Origin: REEB95 sp963762425 | GTDB lineage: Bacteria > Pseudomonadota > Alphaproteobacteria > ATCC43930 > CGMCC-115725 | Assembly (NCBI GenBank): GCA_963762425.1 | Contig: CAVXKY010000003.1 | Span: forward strand, 37,030 to 101,029 | DNA: 64,000 nt | Direction of reading: 5' to 3' | Part shown: piece after piece, positions 48,265 to 57,645 of the stretch | Layout: each line of letters begins with the position of its first letter | Numbering within the stretch: the first letter of the stretch is position 1 | The notes under the pieces: generated by a model | Seen by the model: the letters and a program-made list of their open reading frames with translations, nothing else | The model's database searches: none | What the model was told of the DNA's origin: nothing | Made by a program: the position numbers and the translations under genes

Positions 48265-49007
48265 GCCGCCCGCCCGCCGACTTCGCGCGAGAGGTCCTGC
48301 CACATCCGCGTCAGCAACGGCGCGAAATCGGGATGCGTGCGCGCGGTCATCGGGTCGCGCGGCCGGGGCAGCGTCACCTCGTAACGCCCGGCGATCTGGG
48401 CGCGCGGCCCTTGCGACATCAGATAGACGGTGTCCGACAGCGCCAGCGCCTCTTCCAGATCGTGCGTCACCAGCAGCACCGAAATCCCGCGCTGCTCCAC
48501 CAGCCGCGCCAAATCGCCGGTCACGCGCGCGCGCACGATGGCGTCGAGCGAGGCGAAGGGCTCGTCCATCAGCAGCAGCTTGGGCTCGCGCGCCAGCACC
48601 TGGGCCAGCGCCACGCGCTTTCTCTGTCCGCCCGAAAGCTGGCGCGGCCAGCGTTCGCTCAGGCCATAGAGCCCGAGCCTCGTGAGCCACTGCCGCGCCG
48701 AAGCCAGGGCCGAACCCCGGTCCACGCCCTTGAGGCGCAGGCCCAGCGCCACGTTTTCCTCGGCGTTGCGCCAGGGTAAAAGCGCGTCGTCCTGGAACAG
48801 GATGCCGATCTCGCTCGCGGCGAAATCGCTGGTCACTTCTCCCGCCGAGGGCTGCTGCAATCCGATCACGGCGCGCAGCAGGCTCGATTTGCCCGAGCCC
48901 GAAGGCCCGATCAGGCTGACGAATTTTCCCCCCGGCACTTCGAGGCTCACGCCTTCGAGCACCGGCGCCGCGCCATAGGACAACGCCAGGTCCGTGACGC
49001 GCAGCAA
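48261..49007 (-). CDS. ABC transporter ATPase (nitrate/sulfonate/taurine type)
   Basis: A 248-aa nucleotide-binding subunit: Walker A GPSGSGKSS, Q loop FQDD, signature LSGGQRKRVALAQ, Walker B LLLMDEPFASLD and the H-loop LLVTHDLEEALAL. It powers the permease encoded after it. The gene lies 5 bases after the binding-protein gene. Confidence 0.95.
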   Translation of the reverse strand: MLRVTDLALSYGAAPVLEGVSLEVPGGKFVSLIGPSGSGKSSLLRAVIGLQQPSAGEVTSDFAASEIGILFQDDALLPWRNAEENVALGLRLKGVDRGSALASARQWLTRLGLYGLSERWPRQLSGGQRKRVALAQVLAREPKLLLMDEPFASLDAIVRARVTGDLARLVEQRGISVLLVTHDLEEALALSDTVYLMSQGPRAQIAGRYEVTLPRPRDPMTARTHPDFAPLLTRMWQDLSREVGGRAA

Positions 49008-49012
49008 GGCTC

Positions 49013-50053
49013 TCAGCCCCCGGCGATCGAGGTGTCGTAGAGGCCCGAGGAATCGGCGTTGGGCGGGAGCAGCCCCGCCACCTTGAGCGACGCCGCGACG
49101 CGGCTGGCGGCGGCGAGGTCGATCTTGACCGTGCGGGGATAAAGCGAGGCGCGGTAACGCGCCAATATGTCGCGCATCTGGCCGGTATCGGCGCCGGTGG
49201 TCATCTCCGGCGGCAGGGATTTCACCAGATCGTCGGGCGAAAGCGTCTGCACCGCGGCGAGGCCGCTCTGCAAGGCGCGGCCGAGCGCCTTCATCTCCTC
49301 GCGCCGCGCCGGAATCTCGGGCGTGCGCACCGCCACGCCCATGAACTCGTAATTGCCACCGAGATATTTCTTGGCGTCGGCCGCGTCCATGGCGTTGACC
49401 AGCACGCGCCCGCCCGCCTGCACCACCAGGGTCAGCGCCGGTTCCTGCACCAGCCCGGCATCGACCGCGTTCTGGCGCAACGCCTCGAGCAGATTGGGGC
49501 CGAGCGTGGCGAACTGCACCTTGCCGGTATCCGCGCCGGCCTGTTTCAGGAGAAAAAGCGCCAGCGCGTGGTCGGCGTTGCCCAATCCCGACACGCCCAC
49601 CGTCTTGCCTTCGAGGTCCTTGAGCGTGGTGATCCGCGCCGCCATTTTCGGCGCCACCACCAGCGCGAACAGCGGCAGCTTGCCGGTCGAGAGAAAGCGC
49701 TTGATCGGCGCGCCCTTGCCGTAGGCGGCGAGCGCCACGTCCAAGGCGGTGGCGCCGTAATCGACCGCGCCGCCGACCAGCGCCTCCATCGCCACGCCGC
49801 CGCCGCGGGAATAGACCAGCTCGAGATCGAGCCCTTCCTTTTCATAGAAGCCCTGCGACTTGGCGACGGTGTAGGGGATGATGCACAAAAGCTGGCTGCA
49901 AAAGGCGAGCTTCAGGGATTTGCCGGATGCCCGGGCGCGGCCCATCGGCGCGGCCAATGTTCCCGCGGCCAGCGCCGCGGCGCCTGTCAGCACCGCGCGG
50001 CGGCGGAGAGTCTTGGCCGGCTTGAGGGCTTGGTCGGGATCGCAGCAGCTCAC
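49013..50053 (-). CDS. ABC transporter periplasmic binding protein (NMT1/SsuA-like)
   Basis: About 346 aa with a twin-arginine-like signal (TLRRRAVLTGAAALAAG) cleaved after ARA. The mature part has the NMT1/SsuA fold pattern: YTVAKSQGFYEKEGLDLELVYSRGGG, LEGKTVGVSGLGNADHAL and a hinge with VNAMDAADAKKYLGG. The family binds sulfonates, nitrate, thiamine precursors or aromatic acids, and the sequence does not settle which. The start at 50053 is GTG after GAGGA; a GTG at 50101 is an alternative. Confidence 0.9.
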   Translation of the reverse strand: MSCCDPDQALKPAKTLRRRAVLTGAAALAAGTLAAPMGRARASGKSLKLAFCSQLLCIIPYTVAKSQGFYEKEGLDLELVYSRGGGVAMEALVGGAVDYGATALDVALAAYGKGAPIKRFLSTGKLPLFALVVAPKMAARITTLKDLEGKTVGVSGLGNADHALALFLLKQAGADTGKVQFATLGPNLLEALRQNAVDAGLVQEPALTLVVQAGGRVLVNAMDAADAKKYLGGNYEFMGVAVRTPEIPARREEMKALGRALQSGLAAVQTLSPDDLVKSLPPEMTTGADTGQMRDILARYRASLYPRTVKIDLAAASRVAASLKVAGLLPPNADSSGLYDTSIAGG

Positions 50054-50140
50054 CTTATGTCCTCGCGGAATCCGGGGCAGAATCAAGCCAACAGTTTGCA
50101 CACTGTTGAAGCTAAGTAAATTACCTTGGAAGTCCGTGAT

Positions 50141-50968
50141 TTAAGGCCCGTCCCATTCCGGGCCCCAGCCGGCGGGATCGACCACCCGTCCGGCGCCGCG
50201 CTTGGCGTCGATTTGCGCGGTTTCCTCGGGGGCCAGCTTGAAATCGAAAATGTCCAGATTGGCCGCGAGGTGTTCCCGCCGCGCGGATTTGGGAATGGCG
50301 GCGACGTTCTTCTGATCGAGCAGCCAGCGCAACGCCACCTGGCTCGCGCTCTTGCCGTGGCGGCGGCCGATCTCGGCGAGTTCCTTGTCGCGCGTCACGC
50401 GCCCGCGCGCCAGCGGGCAATAAGCCGTGAGATTCAGCCCATATTTTTTCAAGGCCGCGATCACTGGGCGCTGCGAGAGATAAGGATGATATTCCACCTG
50501 GTTGCAGACGATGTCGGCGCGAAGTTTCTCGACGGTCTCGGCCAGCAACGCCACGGTGAAATTGCTCACGCCGATGAAGCGGGTCTTGCCCCGGGCCCGC
50601 GCCGCGGCGAATTCCGCCAGCGTCTCGGCCAAGGGCTCGCTTTTGCTCGGCCAATGGATCAGCAGCAGGTCGACATAGCCGGTCCCAAGCCGCTTCAGAC
50701 TCTCCTCGACGCCGCGCCGCACCTCAACGGCGCGGAGACTACCCGCCGCGATCTTGGTGGTGAGGAAGATATCGGCGCGCTTGACGCCCGATTGCTGGAT
50801 GGCCGCGCCCACTTCTTCCTCGTTGCCGTAGATCTGCGCGGTGTCGATGTGGCGGTAGCCCAGATCGAGCGCGTCCTTGACCGAAGCAAAACAGCCGCGC
50901 CCGGTGAGCGCCCAGGTCCCGAGGCCCAGCGCCGGCACGCGCGCGTCCTTGATGGCTATGAGTTCCAT
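50141..50968 (-). CDS. Aldo/keto reductase
   Basis: A 275-aa TIM-barrel NADPH oxidoreductase of the 2,5-diketo-D-gluconate reductase type. The tetrad is present: Asp and Tyr in DTAQIYGNE, Lys in LTTKIA and His in LLIHWP. Cofactor residues are in IPKSARREHLAANL. It reduces small aldehydes or ketones. A GGGGGA lies ahead of the ATG. Monocistronic by layout. Confidence 0.93.
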   Translation of the reverse strand: MELIAIKDARVPALGLGTWALTGRGCFASVKDALDLGYRHIDTAQIYGNEEEVGAAIQQSGVKRADIFLTTKIAAGSLRAVEVRRGVEESLKRLGTGYVDLLLIHWPSKSEPLAETLAEFAAARARGKTRFIGVSNFTVALLAETVEKLRADIVCNQVEYHPYLSQRPVIAALKKYGLNLTAYCPLARGRVTRDKELAEIGRRHGKSASQVALRWLLDQKNVAAIPKSARREHLAANLDIFDFKLAPEETAQIDAKRGAGRVVDPAGWGPEWDGP

Positions 50969-51083
50969 GTCCCCATCCTGCTCAAACCCTTGAAAAAGAA
51001 AAGCGATTTTATAATTCAATTGCCGCGCGCGGCACCTTGGCCGATGATGCCGGGAAATCCGAAATCGCCGCCAAAAGCCGATC

Positions 51084-52649
51084 ATGCCCGCGCTACGATC
51101 TCTTCGCCTGCTCTCCCTGTTGCTGCTTGTCGCGGCAACGCCGATGCTTGCCCGGGCCCAGGCGCCGGCCGCGTCCAGCCCGCCGACCATAGCGTCCCTG
51201 CTTTCGGGCGAGGGCGATCTGGTCCTGGCCGGGCGCAAGCTCGACCGCGCGCAGCTTTCGGCGCTCTACGCGAAACACGATTTCCACCCGCTGTGGAACG
51301 AAACGCGCCGCGCCGAGCTGATCGCGGCCTTGGCCGATGCGCCCTCGCACGGGCTCGATCCCGGCGCCTTCGCGTTGCCTGAAACCGATCCGTCGCGTAC
51401 CGACATTCTGCAAACCGATGACTTCTTGCGCTACGCCCAGGCGCTGGCGCGCGGCCGGGTTTCGCCCGCCGAGTTCGAAACCGACTGGGCGATGCCGCAA
51501 CCATCTTTCGATCCCGCAGCCGCCTTGGCGCGCGCGCAAAAGGACGGCGTCGCGGCCACGCTCGCTTCGCTCGCCCCGGCCGATGACGATTACGCCCGGC
51601 TCCGCCAGGCCTATGCCCGTTACAAGGCCTATGCCCTGGCCCAAGCCTGGCGGCCGATGAATCTGACTTTGCCGTTGAAGCCGGGCGACAGCGGCGATGA
51701 CGTCACCCTGTTGCGCCGCCGCCTGCTGGCCGAAGGGTTCATCGCCCCCGGCAATCCCGATTTGGACGCGCAATACGGCGACGATCTGACGGCGGCGGTG
51801 AAGCGCTTCCAGGAAACCCACGGCCTGCCGGCCGACGGCAATGTCGGCCGCGCCACGCTCACCGCGCTCAACGCCACGCCGGGCGAACGGATGCGCCAGA
51901 TCCGGCTCAATCTCGAACGCCGCCGCTCGATGCCGCGCGAGGCGCCGCCGACCCGGGTCGAGGTCGATGTGCCCGACGCCAGCGTCGTCTACTACGAGAA
52001 CGGCGCGGCGCCGCTCACCATGCGCGCGGTGGTGGGCCTGCCCGACCGGCCGACGCCGGTCTTGAAGACGCGCATGACCGCGGTCACGTTCAACCCGTTC
52101 TGGAACGTGCCGTCCTCGATCATCGTCGCCGAAATCCGCCCCGCGCTGAAAAAGGATCCGCATTATCTCGAGCGCAACGACTACGCCACGATCGACGTGC
52201 CCGGCGGCAAGCAGCTGGTCCAGAAGCCCGGCCCCAAGAACGCGCTGGGCAAGATCAAGTTCGAGATGCCGAACGCGCTCGACATCTATCTCCACGACAC
52301 GCCGGCCGGGGGGCTGTTCGCGCGGGTGCGGCGCGCCTGGAGTCACGGCTGCGTGCGGCTCGGCAATCCGCGCGAGCTGGCGCGGCGCGTGCTGGCCGCC
52401 ACCTGGGCGATGGCGGATATCGACGCGGCGGTGGCGACCGGCAAGACCCAGACCGTCCCGCTGCCCCACGCCATCCCGGTCTACATGTTCTATTGGACCG
52501 CCTTCTCCGATCCGGACGGCAATGTGGAATTCCGCGACGATCTCTACGGCCGCGACCGCCGCCTCAACCAGGCACTGGTGAAACGCGACCTGTCCGAGCA
52601 ATTGGCGCCGCAAGCGCGCCACCTGGCGGCCGAGCCGGGGAAGAGTTGA
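51084..52649 (+). CDS. L,D-transpeptidase YcbB/LdtD-like
   Basis: A 521-aa periplasmic peptidoglycan enzyme. It has a signal peptide cleaved after ARA (about residue 25), a scaffold domain, a peptidoglycan-binding domain (about 195-260, GDSGDDVTLLRRRLLAEG) and a YkuD catalytic domain with YLHDTP and SHGCVRL, where Cys423 is the nucleophile. It makes 3-3 cross-links, which resist beta-lactams and strengthen a damaged wall. A cell-wall theme continues with the DUF882 peptidase downstream. Confidence 0.94.
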   Translation: MPALRSLRLLSLLLLVAATPMLARAQAPAASSPPTIASLLSGEGDLVLAGRKLDRAQLSALYAKHDFHPLWNETRRAELIAALADAPSHGLDPGAFALPETDPSRTDILQTDDFLRYAQALARGRVSPAEFETDWAMPQPSFDPAAALARAQKDGVAATLASLAPADDDYARLRQAYARYKAYALAQAWRPMNLTLPLKPGDSGDDVTLLRRRLLAEGFIAPGNPDLDAQYGDDLTAAVKRFQETHGLPADGNVGRATLTALNATPGERMRQIRLNLERRRSMPREAPPTRVEVDVPDASVVYYENGAAPLTMRAVVGLPDRPTPVLKTRMTAVTFNPFWNVPSSIIVAEIRPALKKDPHYLERNDYATIDVPGGKQLVQKPGPKNALGKIKFEMPNALDIYLHDTPAGGLFARVRRAWSHGCVRLGNPRELARRVLAATWAMADIDAAVATGKTQTVPLPHAIPVYMFYWTAFSDPDGNVEFRDDLYGRDRRLNQALVKRDLSEQLAPQARHLAAEPGKS

Positions 52650-52662
52650 AGGGTCGGGCAAG

Positions 52663-53043
52663 ATGATCAGGAATTTCCGGGATCATGCGGCGAATGAGCG
52701 TACCTTCCTCGCCTGGGTGCGAACGGCCATCGCCGTCATGGCCTTCGGGTTCATCGTCGAAAAATTCGACCTGTTCCTGGAATTGGTGTCGCCGTCCTTG
52801 GCCGGCCGCACGCTGTCCCTGCCGGGCCAGAGATTCGGCAACATCGCCGGGCTGGCGCTGATCGTTCTCGGCACTGCGATGGTCGCTATCGCGGCCTCCC
52901 GCTTCCTGATGACTGCCAAGATCATCGACGGCAAGGCGCAACGCCCGGCCCCGGGATCGCGTGTCGATCTGGCGCTCGCGGCGCTGCTGATCCTGCTGGG
53001 TTGCGCGCTGTTCGTCTATTTGACGCACGCCTTGATCACATAA
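52663..53043 (+). CDS. DUF202 (YidH) family membrane protein
   Basis: A 126-aa inner-membrane protein with three helices (about 22-42, 62-84, 102-122) and the hallmark N-terminus ANERTFLAWVRTAIAVMAFGF. Function unknown. It is 13 bases downstream of the transpeptidase gene, so likely cotranscribed. Confidence 0.9.
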   Translation: MIRNFRDHAANERTFLAWVRTAIAVMAFGFIVEKFDLFLELVSPSLAGRTLSLPGQRFGNIAGLALIVLGTAMVAIAASRFLMTAKIIDGKAQRPAPGSRVDLALAALLILLGCALFVYLTHALIT

Positions 53044-53163
53044 TCCCGGCGCCGGCCCAAACCCTCTTGTCCCGCGCCCCGCTTTGACGGAAGATCGGCC
53101 CCGTCAAGAGCGCGCGATAGCCGCGCCGTGTCAGGTTCGGTGTTTGGTGGGGTGGTCGGGGGG

Positions 53164-53715
53164 ATGGCTGAAACTCTGCGGAATCAGGGGCGGCGGCATT
53201 TTTTGAGCCTGGCCGCGGGCTCGGCGGCCGCGTTGATCGTGGCGCCGGCTATCGCCACGCCGCGTTTCGAAACCCGCCGCGCGCTCGCCTTCGCCAATCT
53301 CCACACCGGCGAGAAGCTCAACCTGGTCTATTGGACCGAAAGCGGCTACGAGCCCGAGGCGCTCGCCCGCATCGACTGGCTGTTGCGCGATTTCCGCACC
53401 GGCACGACCCATCCCATCGATCCCCGATTGCTCGATCTCTTGGCCGCGCTCAACCGCCGGCTCGACACGCGCGAACCCTATCTGGTCTATTCCGGCTACC
53501 GCTCGCCCGAAACCAACGCCATGCTGGCCGAGGAAAGCGAAGGCGTGGCCAAGAACAGCCTCCATCTCCAGGGCCAGGCGGTCGATCTGCGCGTGCCCGG
53601 GCGGCGGCTGGGGCTGTTGCGCCGCGCGGCGTTGTCGCTCAAGGGCGGCGGCGTCGGCTATTATCCGCGCTCCAACTTCGTCCACCTCGACGTCGGGCGC
53701 GTGCGGCACTGGTAA
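53164..53715 (+). CDS. DUF882 / MepK-type peptidoglycan peptidase
   Basis: A 183-aa exported M15-like metallopeptidase. A twin-arginine-type signal (RRHFLSLAAGSAAA) precedes the domain. Zinc ligands are the His and Asp in NSLHLQGQAVDLR and the later His in FVHLDVG. In E. coli MepK cuts 3-3 cross-links made by L,D-transpeptidases, so finding it one gene away from LdtD fits. The start at 53164 puts the Arg pair near the N-terminus; a GTG at 53128 is also open. Confidence 0.88.
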   Translation: MAETLRNQGRRHFLSLAAGSAAALIVAPAIATPRFETRRALAFANLHTGEKLNLVYWTESGYEPEALARIDWLLRDFRTGTTHPIDPRLLDLLAALNRRLDTREPYLVYSGYRSPETNAMLAEESEGVAKNSLHLQGQAVDLRVPGRRLGLLRRAALSLKGGGVGYYPRSNFVHLDVGRVRHW

Positions 53716-54293
53716 CGGCATATCCATCTCTCCCTCCCGCCGAAGCATCGCCGCCGCCCGCGCCGAGCCTGCGCGAGTTGTTCCTGAGCTTCACGCTGGT
53801 GGCGGCGATGGGTTTCGGCGGCGTGTTGCCCTGGGCGCGGCGCATGATCGTCGAACGCCGCCGCTGGCTGACCGAATCCGAGTTCCTCGATCTGCTGGCG
53901 TTGTGTCAGTTCCTGCCCGGACCCAACATCTGCAACCTGTCGATCGCGGTGGGCGCGCGCTTCCGCGGCGTCAAGGGCTCGGCGGCGGCGTTTCTCGGCA
54001 TCACCTTCCTGCCTTTCGTCATCGTCATCATTCTGGGCACGCTTTACGAGAGCTACGGCGACCGGCCGGGCGTGACCGGCGCGCTGCTCGGCGTTTCGGC
54101 CTCGGCCGCGGGCATGATCCTCGCCATGGCGGCGCGGCTCGCGCAGCCGCTGCTTTCCCGCCGCCCGGGCGAGGCGCTGCCGGTCATGATCCTGGTGTTC
54201 GCCGCCGTCGCGCTCTTGAATCTCCCCTTGCTCTGGGTGATCGCGGGCGCGATCCCGCTCAGCATCGGCATTTCCTGGTGGCGGCGCGGATGA
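53709..54293 (+). CDS. Chromate transporter, N-terminal half (ChrA short form)
   Basis: A membrane protein of about 190 aa with about five helices and the CHR-domain motifs MGFGGVLPWARR and QFLPGPNICNLSIAVGAR. Short ChrA proteins come as pairs encoded in tandem, which together make the chromate efflux pump. The start is uncertain: no ATG or GTG lies in a sensible place, and CTG at 53709 or TTG at 53778 are the candidates. It overlaps the peptidase gene end and the second half by 4 bases (ATGA). Confidence 0.85.
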   Translation: MVTAYPSLPPAEASPPPAPSLRELFLSFTLVAAMGFGGVLPWARRMIVERRRWLTESEFLDLLALCQFLPGPNICNLSIAVGARFRGVKGSAAAFLGITFLPFVIVIILGTLYESYGDRPGVTGALLGVSASAAGMILAMAARLAQPLLSRRPGEALPVMILVFAAVALLNLPLLWVIAGAIPLSIGISWWRRG

Positions 54294-54820
54294 AAGGCTC
54301 GGATCAGCTCGTCGCGCTCGCCCTGTGCTTCCTCACCGTCTCGCTGCTGGCCTTCGGCGGCGCCAACGCGGTCATTCCGGAAATGCACCGCCAGGCGGTC
54401 GACGTGGCGCACTGGATGACCGACCGCCAATTCGTCTCGCTCTACGCGCTGGCCCAGGCCGCGCCCGGCCCGAACGTGATGGTGGTGACGCTGATCGGCT
54501 GGCACGTCGCCGGGCTCGAAGGCGCGCTGGTGGCGACCGCGGCGATGATGCTGCCGTCGGTGACGCTGACCTTCCTCGTCTTCCGGCTGTGGACCTATTT
54601 CCGCCACCGGCGCTGGCTCGAAACCATCCAGAACGGGCTGACGCCGGTCACGGTCGGATTGGTGTCGTCGAGCGCCTTTCTTCTGGCCAAGACCTCGGAT
54701 CACGGGATGCTGGCCTTTCTCCTCACCGCATCCACGGCGGCACTCACATATTGGACCCGGGTCAATCCGCTTTGGGTGTTCGGGGTGGCCGCGTGTCTGG
54801 GCGGCTTCGGGCTGCTCTAG
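54290..54820 (+). CDS. Chromate transporter, C-terminal half (ChrA short form)
   Basis: A 176-aa membrane protein with the second CHR domain: LLAFGGANAVIPEMHRQAV and QAAPGPNVMVVTLIGWHVAG. It pairs with the preceding gene. Membrane topology is expected to be opposite to the first half. The following TauE/SafE gene suggests an oxyanion-export theme. Confidence 0.92.
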   Translation: MKGSDQLVALALCFLTVSLLAFGGANAVIPEMHRQAVDVAHWMTDRQFVSLYALAQAAPGPNVMVVTLIGWHVAGLEGALVATAAMMLPSVTLTFLVFRLWTYFRHRRWLETIQNGLTPVTVGLVSSSAFLLAKTSDHGMLAFLLTASTAALTYWTRVNPLWVFGVAACLGGFGLL

Positions 54821-54823
54821 GCG

Positions 54824-55570
54824 ATGTCGCCCTTCATCCTGTTCCTCTGTTCGCTCGGCCTCTTGGCCGGCAGCACGGTCAAGGGCGTGGTCGGCATCGG
54901 CATGCCGCTGGTGGCGGTGCCGATCCTGACCATGCTGGTCAACCTCAAGACCGCGGTGACGCTGACCACGGTGCCGGTCACCGCCGCGAATTTGGTGCAG
55001 AGCTTCCAGGGAGGCCGGTTCATTCCCATGCTGCGGCGCTTCTGGACCCTGCTCCTGCCGCTGCTGTTCACCATCCTGTTTTCGGTGCGGCTTTTGGTGG
55101 TGCTGCCGGAACGGCTGCTCGATCTGATCATCGGCTTGGCGGTGATCGCGTTCCCGGTCTTCGTGTCCTTGCGTCCGGCGGTGCGTCTGCCGCCGCGCCA
55201 CGAGGCCTGGCTCAACCCGCTGGTGGGCGTGGCGGCCGGCTTGCTGGGCGGCATCTCCACCTTCTACGGCCCGCCGCTCATGCTCTACGTCTTCGGCATG
55301 CGCCTGTCGAAAGAGGAATTCATTCCCGCCATCTCGATCATGTACGTGACGGCGGGGGTGGGATTGCTGCTGGGGCTGTGGGTGATGGGAGTGGCAAGCC
55401 ATGCCGAGCTGGGCCTGTCGGTGCTGATGCTGATCCCGACCGGGATCGGCATGTGGCTCGGGCGTTACGTCCATGTGCAACTGAACGAGCGCGCGTTCCA
55501 GCGCGTGCTGCTATGCGTTTATATCGCCACCGGATTGACCTTCCTGGCGAACGCGGCGTTGCGCGGATAG
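54824..55570 (+). CDS. Sulfite exporter TauE/SafE family protein
   Basis: A 248-aa polytopic protein with eight hydrophobic segments and the internal repeat typical of the family: GVVGIGMPLVAVP in the first half and GLLGGISTFYGPPLMLY in the second. Members export sulfite, sulfoacetate or other organosulfur anions. It follows the chromate pair after 3 bases. Confidence 0.92.
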   Translation: MSPFILFLCSLGLLAGSTVKGVVGIGMPLVAVPILTMLVNLKTAVTLTTVPVTAANLVQSFQGGRFIPMLRRFWTLLLPLLFTILFSVRLLVVLPERLLDLIIGLAVIAFPVFVSLRPAVRLPPRHEAWLNPLVGVAAGLLGGISTFYGPPLMLYVFGMRLSKEEFIPAISIMYVTAGVGLLLGLWVMGVASHAELGLSVLMLIPTGIGMWLGRYVHVQLNERAFQRVLLCVYIATGLTFLANAALRG

Positions 55571-55877
55571 CGCGCGCCGGATTAACCATATTCCTTCACG
55601 GATATATCGCCGCGACGCGAAATTCTTTTGCGCTGCTCTCTGTTCGCCGCTATCCTGAACGCAAATATCGAGAGCAGCATCGCCGACAATGATGGCGATC
55701 GGGCGTCCGCGCCGCTTGGGCGGGAGCTTGCTTCTCCGCCGCCGCCAGAAGGCGGCCGCAAACGGCAAAAGCCGCAATCGGGCAAAAGGGATGACGAGCT
55801 CAAGGCGCGGAAATCGCGTCCTGGGGACGTCTATTGCCGTTTCGCGTGCGGCGGAAAGACAGAGAGAGGTCGAGGTT
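55571..55877. other. Intergenic region upstream of the XRE regulator
   Basis: About 307 bases with open frames on both strands but none with a convincing start, composition or family. The promoter of the regulator should be here. I saw no strong hairpin or repeat. Confidence 0.4.
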
Positions 55878-56381
55878 TTGCGTCGGTTCAAATCCAGGAA
55901 TGAAACTGCGGAAGCGCCCCATCCGGTTGATTGCCATGTCGGCCGCCGTATCCGGCTGCGCCGCGCCCAGCTGCGCTTGAGCCAGGGCGCGCTGGCCGCG
56001 CGTATCGGCGTCTCCTTCCAGGCGGTGCAGAAATACGAATCGGGATCGATCCGCATCTCGGCCAGCCGGCTTTACGAGATCTCGGTGGCGCTCGCCGTCG
56101 CGCCGGGATTTTTCTTCGCGGATTATTCCGGCGGTCCGGACGCCGAGGGCTCTCAGGCGGCGGAAGCCGGGGAAACGGGCCCGGCGTTCGACCGGCGCGA
56201 GACCCTGTCGCTGGTGCGCGGCTATTACGGCATCCGCGACCGGGCTCTCCAGGCCGAGATTCTGCGGCTGATCGCGCGGCTCGGAAACCGCGAAGCGGCG
56301 CCGGAAACATCCGCCAAGACATCCCCCCGAACTCCCCCAAAACTTTCTAGGCCTTGCCTAACGGCACCTGTCCTGTTCTAA
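55878..56381 (+). CDS. XRE-family transcriptional regulator
   Basis: A 167-aa regulator. The HTH (about 18-72) reads VGRRIRLRRAQLRLSQGALAARIGVSFQAVQKYESG, a very common alphaproteobacterial XRE type, followed by SASRLYEISVALAVAPGFFF. The C-terminal half contains a helix-rich LVRGYYGIRDRALQAEILRLIARL dimerisation segment. The likely start is TTG at 55878 after a GAGAGAGG; the open frame runs further upstream but without family similarity. Targets unknown. Confidence 0.85.
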   Translation: MRRFKSRNETAEAPHPVDCHVGRRIRLRRAQLRLSQGALAARIGVSFQAVQKYESGSIRISASRLYEISVALAVAPGFFFADYSGGPDAEGSQAAEAGETGPAFDRRETLSLVRGYYGIRDRALQAEILRLIARLGNREAAPETSAKTSPRTPPKLSRPCLTAPVLF

Positions 56382-56393
56382 GATGCGCCCGCC

Positions 56394-56759
56394 ATGGCGC
56401 CCAAACACAACCCGCTCAATCTCAACCCGCTCCAGTTGAAGACCCTGGCCCTGCTCCAGCATCTGGCGCGGGTGCCGGGCAATGCGCGGCCGGCCGAAGG
56501 GCCGGGCGAGCTGCTGGTCAACAACATGTCGGGTCCGCCGCATGGCGATCATTTCCATCTGGCCGACGCGGTGGTCATGACCAAGGACGCGACCGGGCTG
56601 ATGAACCGGGCGGCTTGGGTGGCGCTCGAACGCAAGGGGCTGATCAAGGCCACGCATTTTCCCCAGGCCGTCATCATGACCCCGGCCGGTTTGGCCTACG
56701 ACACCAGCCTGGCGGCCGCCATCCTGCACCGCGCCGGCGGCGCCGGCGCCGGCCACTGA
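56394..56759 (+). CDS. Conserved hypothetical protein
   Basis: A 121-aa soluble protein with LNPLQLKTLALLQHLARV, a HGDHFHLADAVVMTKDATGLMNRAAWVALERKGL core and a C-terminal helix. The His-Gly-Asp-His-Phe-His cluster could bind a metal. The pattern with LKTL..LQ.LA and N.A.W.ALERKGL resembles a winged-helix. I have seen the family in alphaproteobacteria without known function. Confidence 0.75.
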   Translation: MAPKHNPLNLNPLQLKTLALLQHLARVPGNARPAEGPGELLVNNMSGPPHGDHFHLADAVVMTKDATGLMNRAAWVALERKGLIKATHFPQAVIMTPAGLAYDTSLAAAILHRAGGAGAGH

Positions 56760-56760
56760 A

Positions 56761-57645
56761 TCACCAGCGGAACTGTTCCATCGCCGCGACCGGCGCGAGC
56801 CCCGCCGCCTTGACCAGAATTTCGACCCGGTCCGGATCGAGCGTCCCCGGCGTTAGCCCGATCTCCTCGGCCCCAATCTCCTTGGCGTGTATGCCGCTCG
56901 CCACCAGCACGCTGTCGATCCCCGCCGCCTTGGCGCCGGCGATGTCGGTGCGCAAGGAATCACCCACCGCCAGGATGCGCTTGCGGTCCTTGACGCCAAG
57001 CAGGGTGAAACAGGTCTCGTAGACCGAGAGATAGGGCTTGCCGTGCCAGCGCACCTTGCCGCCGATCTCCTCGTAATATTCCGCCATCGCGCCGGCGCAG
57101 ATGCTGCGCTTCCCCTGATGCATCACCACCAGATCGGCATTGGCGCACACCATCGGCAGATCGCGCGCGCGCGCGGCTTTCAGTATCGCCTCGAACGGCG
57201 CGAGGCTTTCCTCCCAATCCCCCGGCCCGACCGCCAGCAGGAAATCGGCGCGCGCCAGATCGTCGACCCGCTCCAGATCGAGCCCGATCATCAAGGGATC
57301 GTCGCGCCGCGGCCCGATGAAATAACAGCGCTTGCCGAGCGACCGGAAGAACGGGTCGTCGCGCTGGGCCAGATGCCGCCACGCCTCCTCGCCCGAGGAA
57401 TGGATCTCGTCGTAGAGATTTCGCGGAATGCCGATCTCGGCCACGCGCTTGGCCACCATTTGGGATCGGCGCGGCGCGTTGGAAAGCACGACGCTGCGCT
57501 TCCCAAGGGATTTGAGCCGGGTCAGCGCATCGACCGCGCCGGGAAAAGGCTTGCTGCCGTCATGCAACACGCCCCAGAGATCGAGGATGAAGCCGTCGTA
57601 ATCGGACGATATCTCACCCAGGCCCGAAATGATTCGCAGGGTCAT
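56761..57645 (-). CDS. TIGR01459-type HAD hydrolase
   Basis: A 294-aa HAD phosphatase of subfamily IIA (NagD-like). Motif I is FILDLWGVLHDG, motif II VVLSNAPRR, the Lys motif region is HGKPYLSVYE and motif IV ILAVGDSLRTDIAGAKAAG. Substrate probably a small phosphorylated metabolite. Its start overlaps the pyrD stop by 4 bases. Confidence 0.93.
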   Translation of the reverse strand: MTLRIISGLGEISSDYDGFILDLWGVLHDGSKPFPGAVDALTRLKSLGKRSVVLSNAPRRSQMVAKRVAEIGIPRNLYDEIHSSGEEAWRHLAQRDDPFFRSLGKRCYFIGPRRDDPLMIGLDLERVDDLARADFLLAVGPGDWEESLAPFEAILKAARARDLPMVCANADLVVMHQGKRSICAGAMAEYYEEIGGKVRWHGKPYLSVYETCFTLLGVKDRKRILAVGDSLRTDIAGAKAAGIDSVLVASGIHAKEIGAEEIGLTPGTLDPDRVEILVKAAGLAPVAAMEQFRW